Source of the DNA: Lanius collurio | Taxonomy: Eukaryota; Chordata; Aves; Passeriformes; Laniidae | DNA: 64,000 bases | Assembly: GCA_020086605.1 (NCBI GenBank) | Contig: JACBWW010000067.1 | Span: forward strand, 566,425-630,424 | Reading direction: 5' to 3' | Shown here: positions 38,601 through 51,262 of the stretch, piece after piece | How positions within the stretch are numbered: the first letter of the stretch is position 1 | Layout: each line of letters starts with the position of its first letter | Made by a program: the position numbers and the translations under genes | The notes under the pieces: generated by a model | What the model was told of the DNA's origin: nothing | Database searches by the model: none | The model's input: the letters and a program-made list of their open reading frames with translations, nothing else

Positions 38601-40709
38601 AATTGTATTGGCCATCTAGGACATCTTCTTCCAGTTTCAGGCTGATACCTCTGCAGACGAGATCAGGGATGTTGATCAGGATGCTTCTCTCCCAGGGAAT
38701 TAATACTCAACCTCTGTGCTTTGACTTTACCATCTAATTGGTGATAGAGAGCTTTGACTAATCTTTGTTGGCTTTCACAGTGAATTTCAGCCTCCTAAAA
38801 GTGTACTTGAAGTTACTTGATATAAATGTACTTGAGTCTTTTATGATATTTAGAATGAGACAAAGCTGATTTAATGAACTGGCAGACATCTTTGCAGTTG
38901 ATAACTTGGAGATATGCATTTTAGATAAGGTGTGAAGCTTGGAGTTTTAGATTTATCATAGTTTACCTTATTTGATGATTAGTTAAATCTTTTTCAGCTT
39001 TTGATCGAGGACACTGGTCATCTTTATGGGTATACCTGATAACAAATTACAATTAATGCCTTGAATTCCCTGCTAATAGAAAAAAAAAAATATTCCTCTA
39101 TGCACCAAATAAACTTTGGTGGGAAAAAGTGTTGCCATTTCAAAGTGTATTTCTGTTATCTGGTCTGCATAATAGAAAGTGACTAAATTATCCTATCAAA
39201 ATGTGTAACAGCTTTACAGAAATTGCATGTTGGAGATGTTACTTTATAGTGTATCTTGCAGCTGACTTGAGCTGGTTCTTAATGTATAGGAAAACCTATG
39301 TTCAGCTTAAAAGACTCAGTTATGATATATCTTACAGTAGTTTCCTATTTATATGCTTGATATCTCTATCTGGCACTATAGAAGCTAGAGACAGAAAGTT
39401 ATAAAGAGAAGTTATTTGACTAGATAAAGTGTTATGGGAGACTTCATATGGTGTCCCATTAGCCATGTTGTGTTGAACTGCAGCCAGACATTTTGAAATA
39501 CTTTAAATCCTGAGCAACTGGAGGAGAATCCTTTTCTAATATTCCTTCTAAAAAGGATTATTATTTATTTTTGTTGTAGCTTGGTCGAAGAATTTAAGTA
39601 AAGTATCAGGAAATTGTTACATTTTTCCTTAGTGACTAATGCAGTCAAACCTGATTTGAAGCTTGAAATCTGTTGCCAGTAAAAAAGACTTAAAAATATG
39701 CTGTTAGAGGTTTTAGATCACTTTCAATTTTTTGTTTTCCATAGTATACCTAAAATCCCATTTCTTGCTTGTTCTGTTGCCATTAATCTCTTTCTTCTTT
39801 GCTACAGTGTTGGTTATTAAAAATTCTGACATCCTAAGGAATGTTAATCACATAACTTGTCATTCTCTTTGTCTGTTATATCCCTTTTTCATACTGCAGA
39901 TTACTGTAAATTGCTCTGGAAGCACTCTGAAAGAATAATGGCTTAATATAAATAAGTGTAAAGGAACTTTCAGTTATTGCTCATGTCTTCTAGTGCACCT
40001 AGTTATTTGGTATTGGGTCCTCTTACCAAAATGTGGAGGGAGAAAAGTTGGAAAATTAGTGAGCTTTTTTGTTTATATATATTTACTGTTTCCTAAAGTA
40101 ATTTGAATTATTATGATAGGTCATACTATGACACAGAGCTACTGAGACCTTATACACGTTTAAAAAGCTTTAAAATTGGAAACAGTTTTACCTGTTTTCC
40201 TACTCTCATTTATTTGGGCAATGATTGGTATGAAAATGACACCTTTATTAGCTTGATCTTCATGTTTTGTCTTTTAATCTCATGCAAGTTTAATTCTCAG
40301 CCCTGCAATATTTCACAACAACATTATCAGCTTTATTATTTGCTTCATGAAGCTTAAACTGAAATGAAGCTGAGGACTGATGAATTTTTAAGTGGCTTTA
40401 TAGTCTCTTTAATTTTGCAGCTAGCAAGGAGATAGTTTCAGACATAATTCAGTTTCCTAAAAGTTGGCCTTAATCATTCTGTGCTGAGTTAGGACCAGGA
40501 CCACAGCTTTTATTCTAGTGGCTAAAGAAGAAACCCCTTCATGGTGAATTTGGAGGGCAATGAGCTCTCTTTGCCTTCTTGTAAAACCTTGTGCAGCAGC
40601 TTAGTTGAAACTTTTAACCCTTCAGGCTTAACTTCCCAGCTACTCAGGATACTCTAGATTCTTCCAGAAATTTTTAGGACTGAGACCCTGAACAAATTCT
40701 TTCTGGCTA
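26621..40709 (+). other. Probable first-intron sequence, no exon recognised
   Basis: AT-rich sequence without a recognisable coding exon, RNA gene or dated repeat. Long T runs (for example about 30,626, 32,700, 34,590, 35,900 and the T-rich 36,779-36,834) outnumber A runs (about 31,928 and 32,938). That bias is expected on the sense strand of transcribed vertebrate introns. A 13-base direct repeat, taacagtgtgaat, occurs near 27,475 and 27,533. No frame exceeds about 140 codons. Confidence 0.5.
36779..36834. repeat. T-rich low-complexity tract
   Basis: Nearly pure T interrupted by G, ending in a long uninterrupted T run and followed by taatatag. It is either a simple T-rich expansion or the reverse of a retroposed A tail. 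No element body was recognised beside it. Confidence 0.8.
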
Positions 40710-41114
40710 TACTGGAGAGAGTTCAGTAAAGCTCCACAAAGATGGTGAGGGGGCTGGAGCATCTCTGACGTGTGAGGAGAGGGTGGGAGCCGGGACTGTC
40801 CAGCCCGGAGGAGAAAAGGTTTGAGGAGGGACGTGTTATCAGTGAGTGCAAGTACCTGACAGGAGGATACAGAGAGGATGGAGCAAGGCTCTTCTCGGTG
40901 GTGGCCAGTGGCAGGACCGGAGGCAATGGACACACACGGAGACACATCAGAGAACACCTTTTTTTGCTGGGAGGGTCAGGACAGGTTGCCCAAGGCGGTT
41001 ATGGAGTCTCCCTCAGATGCTCACAAGCTCCCTGGATGCAGCTGGTCATGCGTGAGCAGGACAGTTGGACCAGAAGACCTCCACTGGTCCTTTCCAACCT
41101 CAGCCATTCTGTGT
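40710..41114 (+). mobile_element. CR1 LINE 3' end
   Basis: Clear sense-strand CR1. Matching blocks are actggagagagttcagtaaa, cacaaagatggtgagggggctggagcatctc, tgtgaggagagggtgggagccgggactgtccagcccggaggag, agaggatggagcaaggctcttctcggtggtggccagtggcaggac, ggcaatggacacacac, aacacctttttttgctggga, caggttgcccaaggcggttatggagtctccctc, gttggaccagaagacctcca and tggtcctttccaacctcagccattctgtg. The end ccattctgtg is the CR1 terminus. The copy is 5'-truncated and fairly well preserved, so it is moderately young. It lies in sense orientation relative to the inferred gene. A probable LTR follows about 20 bases later. Confidence 0.95.
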
Positions 41115-41134
41115 GGATCTGTTGTCTGTAACGG

Positions 41135-41519
41135 TGTTGTGTCCGTATTGGTTTGAGATGACTCATGGATGGTGCTCTTGAGAAGAAAAAGATGCCTTAT
41201 TAACTCCTTTAAAATTCTCAGAGGAGATAACTGTGGATGTGCCTCTCCCTGAAATCCCCAGGGGAGGGACCCTGCAGGGTACGAGTCTGTCCCTGTCCCT
41301 GATCCCATGTCACGTGTGCCCCATACCTGTCCCTGATTGGGTGGTTTGGGTGCCTGGGGCCCGGGAAGAGAGGGGTCACAGGAGTCTGCTTGGGAACTCC
41401 AGCCATGTGGCTGGAGGAATAAAATCATCTCTGAACATCTACAAAAATACCACTTCATCTTTCCTTCCCAGTCCATCTCTGTCTTATATATGGTATTAAG
41501 GATTCCCCGCACTACAACA
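41135..41519 (+). mobile_element. Probable short solo LTR of an endogenous retrovirus
   Basis: The segment starts TGTTGTGTCC and ends CACTACAACA. Thus TGTTGT and ACAACA form perfect 6-base inverted ends of the retroviral TG...CA type. It has a GC-rich middle (about 41,230-41,400, including ggggcccgggaagagagggg), then AATAAA at 41,418-41,423, then about 95 bases of pyrimidine-rich sequence, as in a U3-R-U5 order. The length of about 385 bases suits avian ERVK/ERV1-type LTRs. I found no clean target duplication (flanks taacgg and gataac). A start at 41,120, which also reads TGTTGT, is possible. The family is unassigned. Confidence 0.5.
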
Positions 41520-44500
41520 GATAACTTCTTAGCTTTCAGTAAGCTGCAGAATAAGGGCTGTTATTTGGGAAACAAATTTCCTTTCCACTTTTAAGTCTTG
41601 GGAATCCTGTGAATTGAAAACAGAAGCTGTAGTTTTAGCTGCTGTTAGAGCAACTTACTTATACATTGTAACTAAGCCACCCTAGGAAAATAATACTCTT
41701 TCCTGACTACACTTGCTGTGTAGTCTTGCTATAGGCTGTTTATCCTCTTCTGTTAATGGTCTTGCCCTTTAAGAAGGGAAAGAAGCACTTTAAAACACAT
41801 GAAAATTTGGTTATTAAGCCACAAAAAAAAATAAGTTTCAAGAGTGGTTTTGATACTATTCACAATCTCTCTCATTCTTGATTTTTGCTTTCATTTTGAT
41901 AGTGATAGTTTAAAGAAAATTATTTTAAAAAGTGATTTTCCTCAAAGTGATATAAGTTTGCTTTTAAATCATTTTTATAATGCTCCCATTTTGAAATGCT
42001 GGTTTATTTTCACCACTGTAAGTTCAGTGACTTCAAAACGTGCCTGTACATTTTAATTGGTCTTCTTAACACATGCTTTGTTGTTAAATGAAACATTTTT
42101 ATTGGCACAAAAATATTTACCCCACCTATTTTCATTTTCTAGTGGTGGGAATGGTAACATTAAAGGCTGTTTAAAATACATGAAGTGAGTTCTGGGGTCG
42201 TTCCCCACCTGTTGTTTATTTTGGTTTATGCAAGAACAGTCAGAAGTAATCATGTTGGTGAAGCTCTCTCATCTAAGTAGTGGTTTTGGAGACTAACAAT
42301 TTACACATCAACAGGTTTGGCTTCTTCAAGCAAAACTTGGGACTTCTATGTTAGTGAACAGTGAATGCTGGCAAGAGAGGTCACAGCTTTAAAGTAACCT
42401 AGAATACATTGTACTAAGTTATGGAACAAAAGACTGTAAATACAGAAAATCTTTGATTAACTTCTCCTTTTCAAAGTGTCTTGACCTTTATTGAGTTCCC
42501 CTAGCTGACATTTTTAGAAGACTTTTAGTATTCCTTTCATTATAAAGGGTTTATTTGTGTATTTGCTCCTACATATTTCATTGTCATCTTCTCTGCCATT
42601 TGGTTTTTTTTAGTTACAATGGCATCTACATTTCATATCAGCATGGTTTCTGTAGTAGTGGAGTGATGCAGTCCTCTTTTGTACAAAATTCTAGAAATTC
42701 ATTTGTGTGACTAGATGTTATCTTGGTATGCAAAAGAAATATCAAGTAAAATTGAGTGAAAAATAAAAAAATTACCAAAGCTGAAAGCACCTAGGAAAAC
42801 ATTTGAAAGACAGCATAATATATTCATGTTAGAAGTAAATCACATAGGATTCACATCATGTATCCTTCTATTTTTAGTTTTTAAATTATTAGTTGCCATT
42901 TCTATTTAAAGATAATGACATATTTAGTCAGACTAAATGCAAGTGAATCATAGTATTGCATTATTATTGTATTAAACAGTGATTGTTGGTTGTGTTTCTT
43001 ATACTCCTTATATTTTGGAGGGCAAAAATAACTTCTTGGTGCTCTCGAAGTTGCTCAGACATTTCAGTCCGGGGTGGAGATGAATAAATTATACTCTAAA
43101 TGAGGCAGGCAACAGGAATTCATATTTTTATTTTCTTAGAGTAGACTTCTCCAGCTGGCATCTTTCCTTCTCTTTACCCTCGGTGGTTTTAGCCACATAA
43201 GCTATATAAGATTACAAATACTTGTTTTACAAGGAGTCACTGCAGTCTTGGTCTTTTTACATGACTGCTTGTGCTGCTTCTGCTGTCTGAGCTGGTGGCT
43301 CCCAGCTGTTCTTCAAAGGGCATGCCAGGGGTGCCTTTTAGTATGGCTGTGTCCTTCTTTTGCCCAGTTCCCCTCCTGGGGTTGCTGCAGGAGGATGGGA
43401 ACTTCCTCCAACAATTAAAGGCAGATTAAATCTTAGTAGCTGGCACCTTGGACAGCTGACCAGCTCAACCAGACCTCCCTAGCATGGAGAGACAGCTTCT
43501 CAAGAGCATCCCTTGCTCTGGAATAACTGAACAAATCCCAGATGTAAGATTTCATCTTGTCCTTACTACTTTCTTCCTCTTTAATACAGTGCTCCCTGAA
43601 GCCTTTAAACTGTTTTGCAGACTCCAAGCCACCATTCACAGCTAACAAAGCCTTCTAGTAAGATATTCCATAAAATGGGAACTTTTCCTTAGAACAAGAT
43701 ACAGCATTTAGACTTGAAAATAAAATTACAGGATTTTAAGCATGGGGCTTCTGACTGATTACCTGCTACTCACTAAGTAAACCCGAAGGTGTGATTTGTG
43801 CCTTTGTTGCTTGAATGGGTAGGTTGTCTGTCTGCTGTCAGTCCTTTTCCTTTATGAATTTAGGTACTCAGCAAGAGTGAAGAAGGCTTAAAGATTGCTT
43901 GTAGAACAAAAGGATTAGTAGGTCTTTTTATATAGAAGACGAGATCAGTCTGCTAATGAATGAGTAATATAGGGAAGAATGTAAGCCTGAGTATTTTATG
44001 GCATAAGATAAATGTTAACAGAGGCTAAGAATAAACTCACTGTCTCTGTCTCTTGTAGGCTTTCTCCTTGCACCTTCTTATCAAGGTGTCTGACAAGACA
44101 CTATCAGACAGGCTGACTGATAGTGCACTACTGCTGATTGTTTGGCAATTTCTGTGTTTTTTCCACTGGTCATTTCTTTGAACATCATACAAAATAACAA
44201 AGTTTCCTAGGTCAAGACACTGGAAATATTAATTCTCCATAAATGTTGTTCTGTTCAACACAAGTCAGATCTGAGTTTATAGAATACTTTCTTTCTTCAG
44301 CCTCGGCAGTTTTCCAGTTTTTTGAGGGCAAGCAGCCCAGCAAACACTGCTTCAGACAATCCCTCATCTTTCTCCTTTTTCCAGAATGAAAATCCAAAAA
44401 TATTGGCAATGGGGGCCAAAATAACAAAAGAAAAGTGCATGTTGCCACTTCTTGCCAAGTTTTTTTGTAAATGTTTCTCTCCTTCACTGTCCTAGCATTA

Positions 44501-47500
44501 TAGCAAAACTTCCCAAAGAATCCACAAAATAAACCAGACTCTTTTTCAGCCTCTAATTCAGAATAGATGCTGTAAGACAAATTGTAGAGAATATATGTTT
44601 TATCTGTGCAATAATGTTTTATTCCTCATCAGTTGAGGTTGCAGAAAACTCTAGGGCAACAGGTCCTTGTTGATGCTCAGGTACTATTCTTGTTTCTAGG
44701 CTATCGGTTGGGTTGGTACCAGTTGCTTTTCTTTTACTTGATAGCAAGGAATCTTAACCTGGAGCGTGAGTCGATAGATCTGTAGTTCAGGGCTGACAGG
44801 AGTGAAATTCTGTTGCAAAGAAGTGGAAAATCGGGGGATACAAATCCAGAGAGTGATCCTAGGCTGTGGGGTTTTCTGCTGCTTGTTTGTTCCTCCTCCA
44901 GTGTCAGTGAAATGATTAGAAATAGTAGGGAAGGGGGAGGGGTTATGGTAGGTAGTGAGATCCAGGAATTAGTGTTAAGCAGACCAGAGGTGGGATTAGA
45001 AACCAAGGCCGTGCTGGCATAATGAGTTAATACAACTGAGGGGGCAAAGAGCACTGCTGGATCAGAACCTAAGACCAAAGGGCAGCAAGCAGGACAGGAA
45101 TCAGGTTCTTAGAGCAATAACCAGGATGTTAGCTACAGCTACAGAATAAACCCTGTTTGGGTTTCTTCTGTACCCAGGAGTGTGTGGCAGCCTCCACTGA
45201 TGGAGTTCACAAGGTCAGCGCTTTGGCTCCTGCTGTGCTGGTGGCTGGCTGCAGCTTTTGTCTTGAGGCACTTGTGCTGCTTTTTCTACATGTTGTTCTT
45301 ATTTTAATTGAAGTTCTTGCAGCTACAATGAATTCTTAGGAGAGTTTTAAGAGATTCCACTCTCTCACCGCCCTGAGATGTTTTTTATCAGCAAACCATT
45401 GAACTTAAACATGTTCACAATGTGATAGGTAAGAACAGTTCTGTCATCAGTGGCTTTACTAGAAGAAATTCTGCTGTGTGAATTTATACATTCAAACTGT
45501 TGAGATTGCTGCCTTTTGAAGTGTCAGAGCTGCTCGATTGATCTGTATAATGAAATGACTGTGTATGAACTGTGTCATGATACATTCAAAGAGCTAATAA
45601 TTGATTCCTTGAAACCATCTCTATGTGTGTGAGTCATGGTGGAACTTGTGACCTCCCTAAAATATTTTGGTTTTTTTGACAATCCTAATTCTATCCATTC
45701 CCCAAGGGGATTAAGTATCTATAAAGTATTTCCAGATCAATGACTGTCAAAGTAGAATTCCAAACCAAAGGGAACAGCCATCCAAACTAAGACATAGTCT
45801 GGAATCTGAGTACCATGTCTGTGTAGGAAAAGAACTTCTCAACTCCTGCGCTTTTGCTTCTATTTTGATTGCTAATATAGTTTCTTTTTTTATTTATTTT
45901 GGAAAGTGCTAAAGCTAGAAAATTTGATTCACTGTGTCCAGGCTATGTCTCACTGAAAGACTCCTGGAAAACCACACTTGTTCAAGACAAACATGATGTC
46001 ATTTCAGTAGCAGAATCCCTTTGTGTGCCTCCTGGAAACAAATGTTTTGCATGAGGACTCAATTTTTCCTGTTATGAATTAATTCAAACAAATTACCCTG
46101 CAGACTGTATTTGTGATGAACTTTTATTGAGAAAGCCTTTTCTTGGGCCATGTTTAGAATCAAGACTGACTCTGAGTGATGTTAAGAAGCTGCAAAGTTT
46201 GTAAGCATGTGAACAGGTAAATGTACCAAGCAGAGCAGTGTGCCTCAGTCTTCTGAGCAGCTGGGAAGAGCAGTGTCCTTCAGAGCTTCCAGCAGGTGTT
46301 TCCATCTGCTCTCCAAACTATTGTGCTCTCCATAAGAAAAGTATATTGGCCTGGAACAGCAAAGCAGCTTGCTTTTCTTTCTTTAATTAGGTGATGACTT
46401 AAGATATTTACAGAGGAAAGAAGATAATTTGCTTAAGTAAAGCCAATTTACAGTAGGGATGTTGATGACCTATCTTTATCTCTTGGGATCTTTTTTCCCC
46501 TTATACATCTGAGCAATCCCAGGTTTCTGGTTTCTCTAATGCAGGAGCAAAGACAGAAGGCTGCCTCTGAGTGTCAGGGGAGGGACTTAAGATATAAATG
46601 CAAATGACCTTACTGGGACTTTGGCACATTTGCTTTCCAGCTGATTGAGAACATAGCCATGAGAAGAACGTGCTTGGGAATTTTCCACCTGCCCCTTTGA
46701 CGTAGGAGAAGAAAGAAACCATTCATTTCCTGACAGAATGTCTGAAAACTGGAGATGGAATGGTTATTTAATGTGTTTGGGTTTTGGCAATCTGATTCAC
46801 AGTTTTTGAATGCTTGTAGTTGCCATTTCTTGATGCAAGACATTTTTTTATTCCACGAATAAAACGATGCAGCAGACAAATCTTCAGAGTGTCAGAGCAC
46901 ACTGTGGCCTCTTCTCTGTTTTGTTCTCCTTCTAATAGCAGGATAAATAAAAGTATTTTGAGGCCTGTCCTCTTCCCCCAAGCTTCTGGGAAAGAAAAAG
47001 GAAAGGACGGGGGGAGAGGAGGTGAACAACAGCATGGAAAACTTTATGAAATTGCTTATGGGTTTCCTTTTCATGTGAAATTTCCCTGAAATTTTCCCCG
47101 TGACTCATTTCCTTTTTATTCCTTTTTAAGTCTGTAATTTGGGCTTTTTAATTTTTATTTTTTTTTTTAAGACAAGTTGGTAGCTTTTTCTGGCCCAGTG
47201 TGATGTGGATTTTGCAATGGGATATATTCATATGGACCCTGCAGTCTATTCTCCATATGGGCAGTTGTCCTCTTGTCTCTAATTTCTCTGTACAGCCAAG
47301 ACAGGACGCACAGAATACACAGGAAGCAAGGAACACTCTTCCACAGAAAACAGATATTAATCACGTGTATTGTGGGAGGGAAGAGGTGGTTGGGAAGCAG
47401 GTTTTACATTAGCAGGTGTGTATTGATGCTTGCAAAGGTCTTGTGCTGAAAGAAGGTCAGTGAGGGAATTTGTAATGGTTTCGTAGCTTCTGGCTTGCAG

Positions 47501-48828
47501 TTTTCAGTTCATGCTGATGTACATTCCCTGCTGCAGATAGAATTTTCTAGAACTCCTTCCCTGAAATGTGACCCGCCATCTTCTAAGTTATAAAGGCTGC
47601 TCTTTTCTGGATTGAAAACTTAAATAATTAACTCCTTTTCCTTGTCTAGTGTGGGAGATTCAAAAGCTTGATAGAATGCAAATTTTTCACCAACACAACT
47701 TTATTGCTACTCAGAAATGGAACCCATAAATACTTGTGTTTACCGTGCATCCATCCAGTCTGACCAAACTCCTGCACATACTTAAAGCTCTACAATCTAA
47801 CTTCTCTTGCAAGGGAAAAAAATCAACACTCGGTGTTCTTGTGCTGCTAAGATAAGGCTTACTTCTTTAGTAGAAGTAGTCACATAAATGTATTCCTCTT
47901 GTGCCATCAAGGTTTAGTAAAACAATTCAGTGCATCTGAAGAATGGTAAGCTCTTGAGGATCTTGGCAGTGTTTCTCGGAATATCTGATTCCATAGAAAC
48001 TTGTATGGTCAGATCACCAAACTGAGTGCTCCTCACAGTGAATTAAGGTTGCTCCTCTCCCTACCCCAATCCAGGGTTCAGATAGATCAGTGTGAGTATT
48101 TGAAAAAATGATGTGATCTCTCTAGTGATGCAAAATTATTGAAATTCCCAGTCATTAATTTACTGGAAAATAAAGCATAAATTCTCTATGTAAAATTGCC
48201 TGTAGAGGTTAATTTGATTTTGATCTCTGCACTGGTAGTATGTTTGATTTACACAAACACATACCACTTCTATAACTAACTGTTCCCTTTTTTGAAACAT
48301 AAGCAGTCAAGTGGAGAACCTTGAAATGAGAATGTCACTTACTCTTTAATTAGAAATATACCCACCTGCTCTGCTCTCAAGCAGTAAAGTCCTGCTAAAT
48401 GTTGAAAATTTCATAGTTCAGCATCCTTATCCTTTATTAAAAAAGAGCTTATCTTGTAGAGAAATTAAGCTGGCTTCTTATCTAGACCCCTTCTACATCA
48501 TTATTAGCATAATTTCTTATGGTTGGACAAATTGCTACATCTAAAACAAGTTCAGGATACACAAAAAGAGGTCTCAGGAACAAACTGGAAACTGAAATCC
48601 AAAATAAATCAATAAAAAATATAAAACTACCCCCACAAACCTTCCTGTCCCAATATAACCAGAGAAATATCCTGTGAATTAACTCAGAACTACTACATGA
48701 TAGGATCTTGCAAATACTGAAAGAAAGTGGTATTTTCCTCAGCTGTGGCAATGCTGTCTTAGTTCCCCTTTCTAAAATGAAGTGAGTTTTCTGTCCAGGA
48801 ATAAGTAGCTGTGTTGTGGCTCACTTTC

Positions 48829-48993
48829 AGCTGTGTATTTCCACAAGTAAACTGTGAATTCTTAGCTTATTTTGGGGTATCAATACATCTAAGTGTTGAT
48901 AGATGCTCTCTGACTGTTCAACCAGACAGAAACCCTGAGCAAAAGCTTTGCCATTTCATTTCTGTGTTTTTGTCTCTGAACATACAAGTAAAG
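48829..48993 (+). other. Exon-like open frame with splice signals
   Basis: The sequence is preceded by gtggctcactttcag (acceptor-like) and ends in AAAG followed by GTAAGG (good donor). One frame is open across all 165 bases (54 whole codons plus split codons), reading VFPQVNCEFLAYF... to ...LSLNIQVK. No known protein is recognised. The frame, acceptor and donor together could be chance in a region this long. Conservation or RNA-seq evidence would be needed. Confidence 0.15.
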
Positions 48994-51215
48994 GTAAGGA
49001 GTAGTTGTTGAAAGGCCAAGTTCTTCAAAATTGTATACGTGCTCAGAAAGTCCCTTGGTAAACTAGGGAAACTAAATTTCTGAGCTTGATCACTGTTTAT
49101 TCTTTTGGATTACATATAATTTGACTAGAGACAAATGTGGCTATTCTTGAGCCATGAGAAAAATTATCCACTAAATGGAGCTGTCATGACAGAAGGAAAA
49201 TTTTTGGAGTCAAATTGCCTCTTTGATGGCTGTACTAAGTAGTCCATTATTAAGGACTGGCAGAGCCTATTACCAAAATATGATATGTATTTATATATAA
49301 AGAGTATGTATGGAGCAAGAGGTTGGGATACTCATGGCATTAGTAACATACTTGATTCTTGGGACTATTAGAGAGGTCTGGCTTACCCTCACACCATAGA
49401 GAGTACAGAATCTTTGTCTGATACATGTTTCACATCTGTAGGTTACTTATTTTCTCTTATAATTTCTTTTGAAAATAGAACTGTGAAGCTGTCATGGCAG
49501 TGTTTGCCCAGTGTGCATCTTGCCTATGATGCTCTTTGAATGCATATGATGATATGCAGAATAAGTTTGGCTGAAAAAATTCAAAAGTGTTTGTAATGGG
49601 TTTTCCTTGGCTGTTCATGATATATTTTTACTTTTGTCCAGTTTCTCTAAATGAAGACTGAAGTTTTGTGGTTAGCTTGCAATTCTCTTTATAGATCAAA
49701 ATTACTACATCAAAATACAGGGAAACCTTTTTGCAGACCAACTATTGTTGAGTATTGTTGAATAGCATTCCATAAACATTTGATTAAGTGATCTGATGGT
49801 ATCTTCTGGCTTTTAACTTTGAGGAGGACAAGTCCATGATAACTAAAATACCGCCTCAATCTAACACAGTTTTTCCAAACTTGTGGCATTGATGGAAGGA
49901 TCTTCCTTTGTATGTTCAAATCCGCAGGAACAAACTGAAAGAAAACTGAAGAGGGAAGCAATTAATTTTGCAAACATTTTTTTTTTCCATTACTGAAGTT
50001 TGTTATAGTTCTGCAGATTTAGTAATTTCTTATATATGTAAAGAAAAAAATAGCAATTTTATTGTCACTTCTTATCCTTGATATATCTCAATGTTAGTGA
50101 ATCTGATGACCTGGCTCTTGAACTGATCTCTGAAACAGCTTGAAAGGGCTAAATTTCATTACATTCTGAAATTCAGTTCAGAAATCCAAGCTGTTGTGGG
50201 TCTACAGGGGTAAGCATGTTCTTGTTGAAAACCTTTTATTCCTAACAGGAAATTCTTCCAGGGCATCTTGTACCTTTTTCCTTCACTCCCTTTTCTCAGA
50301 GGAAAAACTTGAAAAAATATTGCCTGCACAGTAATTTGCATTTGGAGGGTCCTAATGTCACAAAGATGTGAGGCATACCTGAGGTTAAGTGTCTCTTTAG
50401 CTTTTCCTACTGTGATTGCAAATTTTACCTCGGAGTTCTAATATATTAACCCCCTGTAGATCAAGCCTCCATGAAAATAAGCTGTATGTATATTTGCTGC
50501 TTCACAGGGAGAGAAAGTGCAGTTTTCTTTTGTGAAATTAGATTATAGGATGAGCCTACTGAATGGTGTGGGATGGGATGGGGAATGAGAGAGAATAATT
50601 CCAGTGACCCAACTTAAGATACTTATGTAAATGCCCAAAATGAAATGAAGGAAATCCTTCTTTGATGGATTGGTACTTGGCTTGGCAAATTCAAAATTGC
50701 ATAAGGTAGTTTTGATCCAGGATTTTAAAGTCTGTACTACTTTGCTGGTAGAAAGCAGAAGGCAGCTAATTTCTTTTCAATTTAATCTTTTCTCAGAGAT
50801 TTTTAAAAAATAGAAACAACCAAACCGTTACTCCAAATACACAGTAATGTATTGTAATATATATACAAAAGAGGTGAAAGCTGAGTTAGAAGGCAATTCT
50901 TAAAAGTACTTTAATATCTATTTAAGCTAAAACACTTGAAGAAACGTGCTCCTTTACATAAGCAGGTCTGGTTGTGGAAGCTGCTTGTGGTTTAATGTTT
51001 CATCACAATAATGGCAGCTTATATGGGCTTGCCAAGAGACCATTACTTTTTCTTCTCCTGCTCAGGCTCTTCCAGTGAAATACCTTTAAGGTGAGAAAAT
51101 GCATATTTAACAGAAGCTGTCATTGCTGCCTGTGCAGTGAGAGAGCTTTGTGTGAACTTCTTACCCCATTCCACCAAGCATAATTGCTGATGTGTCTGTG
51201 GAGCAAAGTTTAATT

Positions 51216-51262
51216 AAAAAAAAAAAAAAAAAAAGAAAAGAAAAAAGGATAAAATAAAACCA
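51216..51262. repeat. A-rich tract
   Basis: A run of 19 A residues followed by gaaaagaaaaaagg and further A-rich sequence. It may be a retroposed tail, but the bases upstream do not resemble a known SINE or processed gene copy, so a simple expansion is equally likely. Confidence 0.75.

Noticed and set aside
43433..43648. 71-codon minus-strand frame with a charged, coding-like composition
   Set aside because: Short, no splice signals at its edges, and no recognised family.
51000..51262. Processed retrocopy ending in the A19 tract
   Set aside because: The 200 bases before the A run contain no open frame or recognised gene or SINE, and no flanking duplication was seen.
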